Origin: Nephrocerus scutellatus
Taxonomy: Eukaryota > Arthropoda > Insecta > Diptera > Pipunculidae
Assembly: GCA_947095585.1 (NCBI GenBank)
Contig: OX352765.1
Span: 76,925,976-76,989,975, forward strand
DNA: 64,000 nucleotides
Direction: 5' to 3'
Positions 45,291-56,745 of this stretch are shown one piece after another. The notes below the pieces were generated by a model. The model did not search any database and was not told where the DNA came from. It saw only the letters and a list, made by a program, of their open reading frames with translations. The position numbers were made by a program, and so were the translations under genes. The stretch's first letter is position 1. Each line of letters starts with the position of its first letter.

Positions 45291-47314
45291 GCAAAGAGAT
45301 TATTTAAAATATTTTGGATTGAGTCAACACAAGCTATTTTACCTTATGGGCTACAGTAATTATAAAGGTAACATTTCTTTGCAGTAAAATGGGTTCTTCT
45401 TCAAATGGAAAGCTAAGTTACATGAAATTATGAGGAGATTTTGAAATGTCAAGATATGAGAATTTTGGAAAAACCTTTTGTGTAATTAATCATATTTTTA
45501 GCATGTATCCTACGTATGTCGGCTTGGTAGTCATTCAAGCGTGAGTTATGTTTTTTTGTCTTTTCCTCGCTTCGCTTTTGCGCGTGAGGCAAGGATGTTG
45601 TATTTTTTCCCGAAAAAAAAACCATTCCAAATCAGTCTAATGGAAACTAATAAAGATGTCATTTAGTGACAGCTTTGGCTATTCCCTCTCACATTGTTCA
45701 TAGTTGGGTTGTGTGCGGAATTTCATAATTCATAATTTCATAATTTACTTATTGTTGTGAAAACATTAGAAATGGGGTGTTTCTATATTTTTGTCTCGGT
45801 TACAGAAGTCTTATGTTCCTTATCTAGTGATGGAATAATAAATATTGATACCTACAATAAATCTACGTATAAATCAAAATTTTCCAGAATTTGTTTTCGT
45901 TCGTTGCGAGCATTGGAAATGTATTAATGAGTTAATTGTGAAATGTGCAAAGCACGACATTCCATATTTTTGCTTTGATTTATTTATTTTCCTCCCTTCC
46001 ACACAAAGGTATCGTCCTTAAATAATATTAGTTAGGCATATTTATTTTTTTTAAGGGAAGAAGCGTTACTGTGTTCACGAGTAAAATTTATTCCTCAGCA
46101 AAAAAAAAATACAAACTAAAAAACCTATTTACTCAATCGAAGAGCCTTTTTACGTTCTTTTAGTTATCCGTTAGTTACTCAAGTGGGAGAAATAATAAAC
46201 AAACCTTTTATTGTTGAAAAATTTTATCAGCCCCTCGGTATCAATAAAGCCCATATAAGAATTACATGAACCTATTTCATGGTATTGCATTTTTCAGTTC
46301 TGGTCACACGCCTAATTAAAAGAATTATTTTAAATTGTTTATCTAAGCATTTTGTGTTTTTTATTGATATTCATTGCCTGCAGCGAGGCGTATATCCTGT
46401 CAAGGATATACAAATGAAATCAGGTTTTGTACTCAACATCATATACTTGCGTTATGTTTCCGCATTCTGCGTTCCAAACTGTTTCATTCTTAAGTGCTTA
46501 TCTAGTGATTGATGCATCGCAACCCCCAAACGACCAAATTCCCTTTCGTCTTTCGTGGCACACTCAGCCAAATATAAATGTTTTCTCTCCTCAAAACATC
46601 GTAGCAATTATTTAATTTTTGTTTTCGCATAAAAAGAGAAAATGTACAAAATATACCATATGCCGTATTGAAGAGCCACTTGAAGGATCTCGAACATAAT
46701 TTCATCCCATTATGTCTGTGATAATGGCGAGCAGCCATTTCCACCATCATCATTATTACTGTGCGGGGAAAAAAAAACAACAAGCGTCATAATAACAACA
46801 CTTTTTTGTTGATCGCGCGATTTTTACCACGCTACGCCGGTTTGGGAATATTAAACACGTTGGTAGCTTTATGAATGAGTACGGTAAGGATGCGTTCAAA
46901 TGGCGTATCATAATGGACAAACTTCCCTTAATCAACTTGAAATTTAAAAAAAAAAAAAGGTTTACACTTATAATGTGAGGAGTACGGGTTATTACGAGAT
47001 GTCGATATCGATGGTGCTTTAAACTTCAGCAGACTGTAAATATTGTAACTTATGCATCGTAAAAAGTGCACACTAAAAAGGTATACAATTTGGGTCAATT
47101 GTAGAGTCTTTTGAATATTTAATATTTTAGTTAATCAGAATAACTTAAAATCTTAAATCTTAAATAATATAAACCTTATAATAAAGTGTAATAACTAACG
47201 AGTTACTACGCAAATATGATGCAGATTAAAAATAACAATATGACAACAAAAATCATCACCATTTTCCTGTGCAATTCGCTTGAATACCACGTTTTTTTTT
47301 TCAAATTAAAAAAA
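45291..47314. other. Unannotated AT-rich stretch
   Basis: Nothing recognised on either strand. Open frames are short and lack motifs. Confidence 0.4.
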
Positions 47315-47410
47315 AACAACCCATAAAAATGTTCATGTAGTCTCTAAAAGGAGATACATATGTGTGCAAAGTTTGAACCGGGTTAATTTGGAAAAAATTA
47401 AAATTAAAAA
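47315..47410 (-). repeat. B repeat, fragment with the CCCATAAAAA end
   Basis: aacaacccataaaaatgttc, then gtctctaaaaggagatacat, match the left part of the B copy at 59540. It abuts the E element. Confidence 0.7.
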
Positions 47411-47449
47411 AAATTACTTTAAAATTATTACAATTATCAATTATTATTA

Positions 47450-48758
47450 TTCTGCTTGGGAGGCAGAAAGTTTCCTCGACGAGAGAAAGAAGGGAATGTT
47501 TGTCAAGGTCCCTAAAAAGGGTAGTCTTATGGAGTGCGAAAACTGGAGAGGCATTCGCATTCTTCCTGCAATTGCAAAGGTAATAGCCAAAGAAGTACTT
47601 GAACGAATTAAGGAACACCTTACACTCGATGCCGAACAAGCTGATTTCCGCACTGGATCCTCCTGTTTCGACCACATAAACACACCGTGCGCATCATTAT
47701 TGAACAGTGCGTTGAATTCCGGTCACCACTGCACCTGCTGTTCATCGATTTTGAAAAGAAACTAATAGCTATTATTATAAAGCAACCTATGCTGGCTCTA
47801 AATGTCATGTGCTGCATAGAGGAAAGCTGTCAGAGGAAGTCGAGATCCTACGTGGGGCACGACAAGGTTGCATTCTATCGCCGATACTCTTTTTGTTGGT
47901 AATTAGCGATAAGCTTCGCGCCTCTTTATGTACTGGAAACGGAGAACTCTTACATCTCAACTCAAACATCGCTTACGACGTTTGTTTACTCTCGCACAGG
48001 ATTATGGAGCTGCACCAAATGACAACAAATGTGGAAAGGGAGGCAAATGTTGCGGGTTTGAAGAACAATACTGCCAAAACCAAAACCATCAACCTCGGCA
48101 CTAACTCAGTAACTCAAGTTAACATTGCAACCGGACAACCGGTAGAGAGAGTAGAGAGTTTCAAACATCTTGGGAGTATTATCTCGACCGAAGAGAACAT
48201 TGTCAACCGAATCGGCAAAGCCAAATCAGTGTTTGGAATGATGTCCATGATATGGCGAAGCAATGCGATCAGCTTAAACACAAAGCTGCGACGGTTCCGT
48301 TCAAATGTTGAATCTGTGCTGTTGTATGGGTGCAGCACCTGAAAGGTGACCGCTACTATCACGAAAAAATTACAAACGTTCGTAGGTAGGTGCCTACGGA
48401 ATATCTTAAGGGTTTTCTGGCCTAACCGTATCTCTTACGAACATCTTTTCCAGAGAACGGGTCAGGAACCAATAGGCACAAGTATTCAACGACAGAAGTT
48501 GCAGTGTAATGGTCATACATTCCGAAAAGGCGACAGTTCCATAGGAAACTACGCAATGCAATGGTCCGTTATCTCAGAATGGTAAAACAGCAACGAGAAA
48601 TACATGGCGCCGAACAGTTGCGGAGGGAGGAGTCACGGCAATTGGGGAAGAGTTGGAGAGAACTGAAGCTCATTGTCAGAAATCGCACGCGATGAGTTGT
48701 GGGCGTAGTAGAGGCCCTAGGACCCACAAGGTGATATAGGACATAAAGAAGAAGATGA
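47450..48758 (+). mobile_element. Family E RTE-like LINE, copy E1 (RT to 3' end)
   Basis: It is 5'-truncated within the RT and runs from DERKKGMFVKVPKKGSL to the terminal gacataaagaagaagatga. The same 3' end occurs in E3. Motifs are ENWRGIRILPAIAKV, DAEQADFRTGSSCFDHI, GARQGCILSPILFLLVI and VESVLLYGCST, and further on a basic C-terminus. It is related to F but distinct. Confidence 0.8.
47809..48342 (+). pseudogene. RT palm and thumb of copy E1 (177 codons)
   Basis: This long frame starts in the loop before the palm and covers GARQGCILSPILFLL, the metal-binding box, LKNNTAKTKTINLGTNS, FKHLGSIISTEENIVNRIGK and LRRFRSNVESVLLYGC. The box reads IAYDVCLLS, where YADDVCLLS is expected, so the first catalytic Asp has become Tyr. 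A stop replaces the Trp of the YGCETW motif. The enzyme is dead. Upstream the frame shifts near 47760. Confidence 0.8.
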
Positions 48759-50365
48759 TACGAAGCTGTACATGTGATATACAGTTGCCGTATATACTAC
48801 TGTATTTATTCACATTTACGATTGAGTTGATGTATGAAGTAACCTAGATGTAGAGCCATTAGTGTGTGTTTATGACCACAAAATTCTAGTTTGTTAAGCC
48901 CTGGTGTGAACTCAACTCCACCCACGAGAACACTTTCTTTCCTTCTTCTATCCAAACTTCACACTATCCTCGGTAATTTTTCTTAAGTATTTTCGTTCGA
49001 TTAGACGACATAACCGAATCAATGAGGATAGGCTAGCATTAAAATATATTACAAGCCTACCCATTCCTAGGGTTTAGTGTCCTCAAATATACACATAGAG
49101 TCGGTACACAGAAGTATCTATACATACTTATACTTCATTACCGTTGTTTTGCTTATTTGCATGTGTCGATTTTAATTGTAAAGATTCCTATAGCATGTTA
49201 CTAAAGAAAGATACTTTAAATAGATAGAAACGAAACAATCCTAATACATAGCGGATTTTTCTATCGCTAGATTTTGAGTGGGCCCATCTCCAATTGCAGT
49301 CCATCGATAAATCTTTTTACTTATAACATTTCGTTTTTTAGATTCCTTCTTACGTAATATGTTTTTTTTTACAACATTGAAAGGCATAAATGTTGGAAAT
49401 ACGATTTCCTGTCTGTTGATTCCGATTTCAAAAAAAAAATTGTATTCTGAAAAAAAAATCCCTCTACGCTTCCGATTTTCCGTTTAGGATTAAAAAGGCT
49501 CTATCACCGGCACTAATCCTAATTCAAGATGAATTTTATATGATTACAGTCAAATGTACTGTATCGTGGTTTATTCACGAACCATCAAGATCATCCACAT
49601 GTTCAAACAAATACAGCGTATCGCCTTAACACATTTTGATTTTGCACATTGTTATTGTTGTTATATTTGAAGTATGTAATACACAGATAGATGATCATGG
49701 TTTCCTCATCTACAAGAAAATACTCAAAATTTTTTTGCTCTCAGAATTTATATAAAAGGAGCGATCTTTTAATTATTGTTCAAAACTGCAGAAGTTAAAT
49801 CACCCGAACTGCCTTAACACAGTTTTTTTTTTATTTGAAATTTCTTTGCGATTCAATATCATTGTTGCTATCAAGGATCAATGAATAACATCCCAATCAA
49901 GGGATCAGAGAGCAACAAAACATCAACAGTAACCCATTGTAATCGTTTCTATGCTTTTACCTATTTTTATAGTATTTCCGATCTCTGCACGATGTTTCAA
50001 TGCATCTGATCACGAAATTTCATAGTGCCTTCAAGTTTGCGAATGTTTTTTGTTATAGTTACCAGTACATGATACAAATGTATCAATTGATTGAAAGGGG
50101 AGGTGCGCGAAAACGTCTTTACTTCCGTTTTAGCATTTTTTAATCCTTTAGCAATTTCAAGATTTCAAGAATATTTAGTATTTATTTTACAAATTTACAA
50201 CCTAAAATCTGGTTATACTTTTTAATTGTTTAATAAATTAAATAATAATTTTTTACATTTTATATACAATATTGGATATACTATACTGGTCTTCAATATA
50301 CTGGTCAACATCAACGATGACCTCACACTTTTCGGAAAACAACTGGCCTACTTTCACTTTTTAGA
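48759..50365. other. Unannotated AT-rich stretch
   Basis: No recognisable feature. Confidence 0.4.
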
Positions 50366-51335
50366 TTTTCTATATTAACTTCGCGTGCCCGTGTGTTTGT
50401 TTGTTTGTCGTGGAATCTTGCGATCAAATTTTAACCCACTTTCCAAAGTCCGATTTCATTGAAATTTTGCACACATGCATATCTCCGATGACAACACTAT
50501 CTATTAAAATTTGGAGCACCTCGGGGTTAGGGGGTCCACTACAATTTTTTTAAAAAAATTAACCCGATTTTGATCAAATTTTGTATACATGTGTATCTCC
50601 GGTGAACAACACTTTTTGTACAAATTTTTAAGACCCCATGGCCCGGGGTCGTGAGGCCCCATATAAAGTTTTAAAAAAAATTAGCCCGATTTTCTTTAAA
50701 TTTAAAATACATGTACATCTCCGATGAACAAAACTTTTTGTAAAATTATTTGAGTGAACGGGCCCGATGCCTGAGGGGTGCCCATATAATTTTATCAAAA
50801 ATTACTCCGATTTTATTTAAATTTTAAACACATGTCCGATATATATCCGATGGACAAAACTTTTGGTAAAATTTTTGAGTGAACCCAAGAGTTGCCCAGA
50901 TTATTTTTTTTAAAATTAACCAGATTTTCTTTAAATTTTTTACACCTGTGCATATCCGATGGACAAGGTAGAGTGGTGGTGCACGCTGTGCTTGCGAGGT
51001 CCTGAATTAGCGCTAGTATGCGCCATTTTGATGGACAAAATCTTCTGTTAAATTTTTGGAGTGAACTGGCCCTGAGGCGCAAATTTTTTTAATAATTAGA
51101 CCGATTTTCTTCATATTTTTAGCACATGTGTATATCTAATGGATAACACTTTTTGTACAATTTTGGAGTGACCGGTGTGAGGGCCCTGAGCCCCATATAC
51201 ATTTTTTAAAAATTAGCCCAATTTTCTTCAAATTTTTCACACATGTGTATCTCCGATGACAACACTTCCAATTGAAATTTGGAAACTTGGACCTTGGCCC
51301 AAAGGTCGGGGGCTCCCATACAATTTTTTTATAAA
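50366..51335 (+). repeat. B repeat, long form with about eight internal units
   Basis: From ttctatattaacttcgcgtg through a TTTG run and aacccactttccaaag, a series of roughly 100-125 bp units follows. Each has a form of acatgtgtatctccgatg, then caa-actttttgtaaaatttt, then a cccc/gggg block and an aaaaatta-cccgattttcttt block. The array ends at 51335 against family E. The opposite B end is missing. Confidence 0.8.
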
Positions 51336-52075
51336 AGTTCTGCTGATGTTGTTGGAGTGGCACGCAGAAACTCTGCGGGTATACCATCTAGTCCCAACGA
51401 CTTATTGTTCTTTAGTGCGTTGATCGCGGTAGCGATATCATCTTTACTGGGAGTTGAGGTGCGAATTCGGGAAATTGTTACTTCCGGCAGCTCCGTTTAT
51501 ATCATTGGCGAATACACGGTTAAGGACCGTAGAGAAATGCTCCTCCCAACACTTGAGCTGATCCTCATCTGAAACGAGTACGACACCATCTAGGCCTTTC
51601 ACCGGCTGTTGACTACCTGTCAGCTCTTTGGTGATTCTGTAAATGGTTCTGCTATCGCACCTGCTCGCTGCTTCCTCTGCTTCTGAGGCCAGGTTGTAAA
51701 TATAGTTACGTTTGTCACGTCTTACACTACGCTGCACTTCTCTCATTTTTCTTCGACACATGGACTCTAGCTCGCTCCTCGCTGCTGCTGGGATATCTAC
51801 AATACGAGCTTTAAGTAGCTTACGTTCTTCAATCCGCCTCCATGTATCCTCGATAAGCCACGTGCTGTGCCTTGCCTGGCTTCTACCAACAATACTTTCC
51901 GCTCCAGATGTGAAAACATTTTATAGCTTTCCAATGTTCTTGGATGATGGTCGGCAGTTAGCTGCTGATTGCTTCCACTCCTTGCGATAAATAATCCCTT
52001 AATTGTTGGCGGATCTTGTCGGAGGTGATCTTTAGGTGGTCGATGTTATACCTAGGGATTCGGATGATATTGCGG
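51336..52075 (-). mobile_element. Family E RTE-like LINE, copy E2 (linker region)
   Basis: Read on the minus strand it contains the linker between endonuclease and RT: RQQLRDYLSQGVEAISS, SMCRRKMREVQRSVRRDKRN, CWEEHFSTVLNR, and then, in another frame, TPSKDDIATAINALKNNKS and GLDGIPAEFL. It shares an 80-bp stretch (51440-51500 region) with E3. Both ends are truncated; the 3' side meets the B array. Confidence 0.75.
51444..51761 (-). pseudogene. Endonuclease-RT linker of copy E2
   Basis: An intact 105-codon frame, rich in Arg, Lys and Glu, precedes the RT fingers in RTE-like polyproteins. Segments QPVKGLDGVVLVSDEDQLKC and WEEHFSTVLNR correspond to KAIDGSLILMEEQQLTRWTE and HFKNVLN in copy F, which supports the relationship of E and F. 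Confidence 0.75.
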
Positions 52076-52332
52076 ATTTTTAAACTGATGCAGTACGTAT
52101 GCATATAGGAATGTGAAAAAAAATTCTTTCTCTGGTTTGGAGTTTGGATCTTGTTTTTTATGTGTGCCGTAATATAACCTGATTCGAGGATTATTATGAT
52201 CATGATCGTTTGGTGTTGTAATGTCCAATGACGTGCGGCCTTAACAGAGGAGATTTATTTGCACTTATTTAAGTATAAACGTTCTTGGCTTGGGATTAAT
52301 TGTGCCATAGGCAGCTGCCCTGCGGCAACTAG
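52076..52332. other. Unannotated spacer
   Basis: No recognisable feature. Confidence 0.35.
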
Positions 52333-52614
52333 ATAATAATAATATTCGGCGCGACAGACAATTGCGGTCCAAGGCCTAGCTTCTTGCGACCATTTGTGTT
52401 GTACATGTATATCTTTGGACACAAATGGAAAGGACCTACAATTTAAGGCCGGCAAATTGAGAAGCTTTCCGTGACAAGTTATTACTCTCGGAACGTTTGT
52501 CACCCATTCGCGAGAGGTGGGACACCGTGGAAAATACTTTTGGTGTTACTGGGATTCGAACCACGAACCTCCTGCTCAGTAGCCACGCGCATTTCCACTG
52601 AACCACGGCGCCCA
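52333..52614 (-). mobile_element. tRNA-derived SINE, copy S2, with intact box B and ATT tail
   Basis: On the minus strand, TGGGCGCCGTGGTTCAGTGG carries box A and GTGGTTCGAATCCC the exact box B consensus GGTTCGAATCC. The body matches S1 and S3. The 3' part reads agaagctaggccttggacc, then gtctgtcgcgccgaa, then an ATT run. This is the most complete copy. Confidence 0.88.
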
Positions 52615-53834
52615 CATGTACATATCCCCGGCTAAATAAGGAAACTTTGTTCTCCAAAATTGCAATTTTTACTGGGCGTACAAATAACTCCTTTTAAGTT
52701 GTAACAAAATTTTAGTTTTTCAAAATAACAAATAGCTGAAAGGTTTACATAGACATTTCTCAACCAAATATAGGATGGACTGATTAACGGAAACGTTGTA
52801 GTGGTGATTTAATTGCATATCTCACCGAAAAGTGGAAACAGCCTATTTACAAATGAGCATTTTGGAGGTAAGAATTTTCTGCTAACTGCTTTTTAAAAAA
52901 AATTGCAGTTTTAATTTTCTTACGAAGCTTGAGCTGAATTTCGTAGTGTGAGTTAACTCGGTACCCGAAAAAAGAAAGAAGAAAGAAAGAAACTATAATA
53001 TCGAGTCAATAATATTTTTTTAAACGCATATCATATTGTAATCATTCGGCTTAAAACACTATCCTATAGTAAACTCCGTTCAGATCCAAATTTTTTGATC
53101 ACAGGGACTGCATCTAAAAATTAATTTATCGGATTTTCCCAAGCCTGTACGGTAATTGTTATTAATTATTGTTCTCGTGGAAGGAACTTAATTCACAGAG
53201 ACATAGTTTTGTCCATCTAAACAAATTTCTTAACCACTATGATTGATCAAATAACTTTCATGATTATCTACTTCAGCTACTGCCTATAAAATAGATTTGT
53301 CCCATAGCAGTAATGGAAAATTGAAAGCACTGCACCATCAATCATTTATGGAAGGAATCATTAGTACCACTGCCCATAAGAAATGGATCATTACACTCGT
53401 ATACGGTCGATCATAGGCAATGATCATAAAAAAACTAAATGATGTCTAGAATATGTAAGTGATCTTTGTAACTGATATTTGCATTAACAACACTTATCCC
53501 GCATTCTAAGGACATTTTTCGTTACATTGGATGACATACAAATGCTGGTACTTGAGTTCTTGAGTAGCAATTTTAGGTATTTTGTAATTTTTTTCATTAG
53601 CCAAGTATGAATCATATATTTAAATACATGTATGTGTTTTTTTTGTATACTAATCATACGAAAAATCGAAGTTTTTGAGATACCCAAGTTTCAAGTAAAC
53701 CGAACGGTATAATTGTAAAAGCCGATGCCACCTATGAATATCTCATGAAAGTTTGGAACGTACAAGTTCGGCTTGCTCGATACAATGCACAAACGACACA
53801 GCCAATCCTTGTTATTTTTTAGTAAGGTATATAA
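52615..53834. other. Unannotated AT-rich stretch with a short GAAA run
   Basis: No gene was recognised. A GAAA run lies at about 52974-52993. Confidence 0.4.
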
Positions 53835-53978
53835 GTAGTCCTTCCTCGCATACGGGGCCAATGATTCTCAATAAAACTTACCTGTTAAACGCAGCAAAGA
53901 GTTCAGAGTGCCTTTTGCTCTGGTATAAGTACGGGTATGACTTTTGTCCTAAACATCAGCAACTTGATTATATTTGTA
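53835..53978 (-). mobile_element. Family A LINE, C-terminal fragment
   Basis: The segment gtccttcctcgcatacgggg, then gcagcaaagagttcagagtg, is the reverse complement of the coding region for FAAFNR and PVCEEG, as in A1. It abuts copy F. Confidence 0.65.
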
Positions 53979-54399
53979 AATTCCATTGAAGATTCTAGAC
54001 GGACTAAAGTAGTAAAGGAACATTCGCTCGTCAAGGCAACAACGCATGCACAATTAACAAAAGAATTTCGTAAATACCATCTAGAGATTCTTGGTCTTAG
54101 TGAGGTGAGATGGACTGGAGTAGGGGAAAAACGAACATCTACCGGCGAGTTTCTATTTTTTTGGGTAAGCCAGCAGGAGAACACCATGCGAACGGAGTGG
54201 GATTTCTAAAGCCGCGAGAAGATCGTTACAGGACTGGTAAGCAATATCCGATAGACTTATTATTGCAAGATTTAAATCTGCTGTTCGACAGGTCGTGTTT
54301 GTTCAAGTTTACGCACAAGGAACGGAACAAGCCACCTCTGAAGAAAAAGACTCGTTTTACTTGCGTCTAAATAGTTGATTAGATCAGCTACGGAAGAGT

Positions 54400-54640
54400 G
54401 ACATCGTTATTTTGATGTGTGACCATAACGCAAAGGTATGCAGCGACAACACTGATTGGGAACATGTTATGGGAAACCACGGCCTTGGTACTATGAATGA
54501 CAACGGTGAAAGGTTTGCTGATCTATGTTCTGATCGCAACCTAATCATTGGAGTCACAATTTTTCCCCACAAAAACATCCACAAAGGCACCTGAACCTTT
54601 CCTGATCACATGTACAACAACCAGATTGATCACATCGCTA
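54400..54640 (+). pseudogene. AP endonuclease C-terminal half of copy F
   Basis: The frame at 54412-54594 encodes CDHNAKVCSDNTDWEHVMG, NDNGERFADLCSDRN and IFPHKNIHKGT, followed across one stop by a PDHM-NNQIDHI motif. The segment corresponds to GD-NAK-G-DN and NQIDHI in LINE AP endonucleases. The Gly before the catalytic Asp has become Cys. Confidence 0.75.
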
Positions 54641-55007
54641 TAACCCGCAAGTAGCAATCATCGTTTCTGGACGTTAGAACCCGAAATGCAGCCGACGTCT
54701 ACAGCGACCACCACCTTGTGGTTGGCAGTGTGGGTTTAATGCTCGCGGTCCACTAAGCCACACGAAGTCAAACAACAAGAAAGCCAGCTGTAGCAGGACT
54801 GAAATATCCAGACCCTAGAGGCTAAATGAGAGAAAAGAGTAAATGTGTATACGAAAGCACCCTCAACCATTTTAGGTTATCCCGACAAAACAAGAAAATA
54901 ATGGATATCAGATAGCACATGGAACACCATTCGCGAACGCCAATCAGCCAAAGTTGAGTTAAACGCGGCCTCGTATGCCGTGCGAAGCGCATTAGCGCGG
55001 AAGTACA

Positions 55008-55841
55008 GTGATCTGGACCGGCAAGTTGTTAAGTTCAGCTAGAAACGACAAACGAGCATGGCTAAGCGACATCGCAACACAAGCACAGCAAGCCGCTGAT
55101 AGTAGACAATACAGCACAGTCTACAAACTTGCTCGTAAGCTCACCAACAAGAAACACCACTTCAACTACCCTGTTAAGGCAATAGACGGCTCTTTGATCC
55201 TTATGGAAGAACAACAATTAACCCGCTGGACAGAACATTTTAAGAATGTTTTGAATTGTACTTCGCCAGGCACGTCCATCAACTCACATATGCCTCCTAA
55301 TAGGCTACTTAACATCAGCGTAGCTACTCCTTCGTTGGATGAGATAAGGACAACAATTCGTTCACTGCAATTAGGTAAAGCAGCGGGCAATGACAACATC
55401 TACACAGAACTCCTTCAAGCCGACGTTGAGTTAACTACGAGAACATTGCATGCGATATATCAAGGTATCTGAAAATCAGGAACCATTCCAACGTCGGTTA
55501 AGGAAGGCTTTATAGGCAAACTCCACAAGAAAGGTGATCTGAGCAACTGAGAAAACTGGAGAGGAATTACCCTGCAAAACACCACAAATAAAGTGTTCTC
55601 CTCTATAATAGCTAGCCGCTTACGGAATGCGTTAGAGCCAATTTTGAGAAATGAACAAGCAGGATTTCGCCCAAACCGTTCTTGTACTGATCAAATTAAC
55701 ACCCTGCGTATAAACATTGAACAGTCAGTTGAGTATCGCTCTCCTCTGTATATGATTTTTGTAGATTTTAAACGCGCTTTTGATAGCGTGGGCCGAAACA
55801 TGATGTTGCAGATTTTGTCTAGCTACGGAAAAACTCATTAA
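55008..55841 (+). pseudogene. Linker and RT fingers/palm start of copy F
   Basis: Frames 55008-55472 and 55593-55841 read in the same direction, separated by stops. They cover RNDKRAWLSDIATQAQQAAD, TRWTEHFKNVLN, IRSLQLGKAAGNDNIYTELL and then RNEQAGFRPNRSCTDQINTL and MIFVDFKRAFDSVGR. VDFKRAFDS retains the first metal-binding Asp of the RT. Confidence 0.8.
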
Positions 55842-55891
55842 CATCATTAAGGAGCTGTACCGCGAAAACTGTAACCCGTACTCCATCGGTT

Positions 55892-56434
55892 TTGCAATGG
55901 AATGTTTTTCACCGCCTAGAAGACCTGGACTATGCCAATGGTATCTGTCTCCTATCACAATCACTAGGTGACATGGAGCGAAAATTAAACTCACTAGAAC
56001 TCCACGCTGACAAAGTGGGTTTAAAAATTAACGTCTCAAAAACTGATCTCTCTATTGACGGACATCAGATGGAGGAAGTTGATATGTTGTGCTATTTGGG
56101 CAGCTGGATGTCAAAAAATGATGGTGCTGACTCTGATGTGTGCTCTCGTTTAAAGAATGCGTGACACTCCTATAGTATGCTAAATAATATCTGGAACTCC
56201 TCGAAAATCTGCCGGAATCTGAAGAGAACGATCTTCAGATCTAACGTTATCTCACTACTCTTGTATGGCTGCGAAACGTGTAAAGTCACAAAGTCAATTG
56301 TGACGCGCCTCCAAGTCTTCATCAACAAGTGCTTAAGGAGGATACTGAGAATAAGATGGCCGGAAATCATAACCAATCAAGACTTGTGGAGAGTAACGCA
56401 GCAGGAAGCAATCTTGATCAATATCAGACGATGA
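55892..56434 (+). pseudogene. RT palm end and thumb of copy F
   Basis: The frame encodes LEDLDYANGICLLSQSLGDM, KVGLKINVSKT, DMLCYLGSWMSKNDGADSDV and, after one stop and a shift, SNVISLLLYGCETCKV and CLRRILRIRWPEI. The catalytic box YADD is changed to YANG, losing both Asp residues. Confidence 0.78.
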
Positions 56435-56745
56435 AAATGGAGCTGGATTGGCCACACTTTGAGAAAGCCAGCGGACGGTATTCTGAAACTAGCGCTGGAA
56501 CTGGACTGGACTGGAATCCATAAGGAAGCCGCCGAGTTGGCCGTCCTAGCAAGACATGGAAAAGGACAATAAAAGAGGAAGCAATATCCCAGGGGACAGA
56601 GTGGCGTCTCTTGAATCCTCAGGCGATAAATCGAGTTCGTTGGCGAGCATTTGTAGAAGCCCTATGCTTCCCCGCGGAGTAAAGGAAATAAAGAAAGAAG
56701 AAAGTAGTAAAGCAACATTCACCCGAGACACTAAATGGTCTTGAT

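Larger units (their letters stand above)
53980..56745 (+). mobile_element. Family F RTE-like LINE, nearly full coding span
   Basis: This is the longest single LINE copy in the window. The endonuclease begins at EFRKYHLEILGLSEVRWTGV (54070-54120), DHNAKVCSDN (about 54425), NGERFADLCSDRNLIIG and NQIDHI (54620). The linker spans 54990-55260. RT: PSLDEIRTTIRSLQ, LHKKGDLS, ENWRGITL, NEQAGFRPNRSCTDQI and IFVDFKRAFDSV (55330-55790). A deletion removes the G-x-RQG block. Then follow DYANGICLLSQ (about 55935), LGSWMSKNDGADSDVCSRL and SLLLYGCET, and an A/G-rich end near 56700-56745. Stops and frameshifts abound. Confidence 0.85.
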
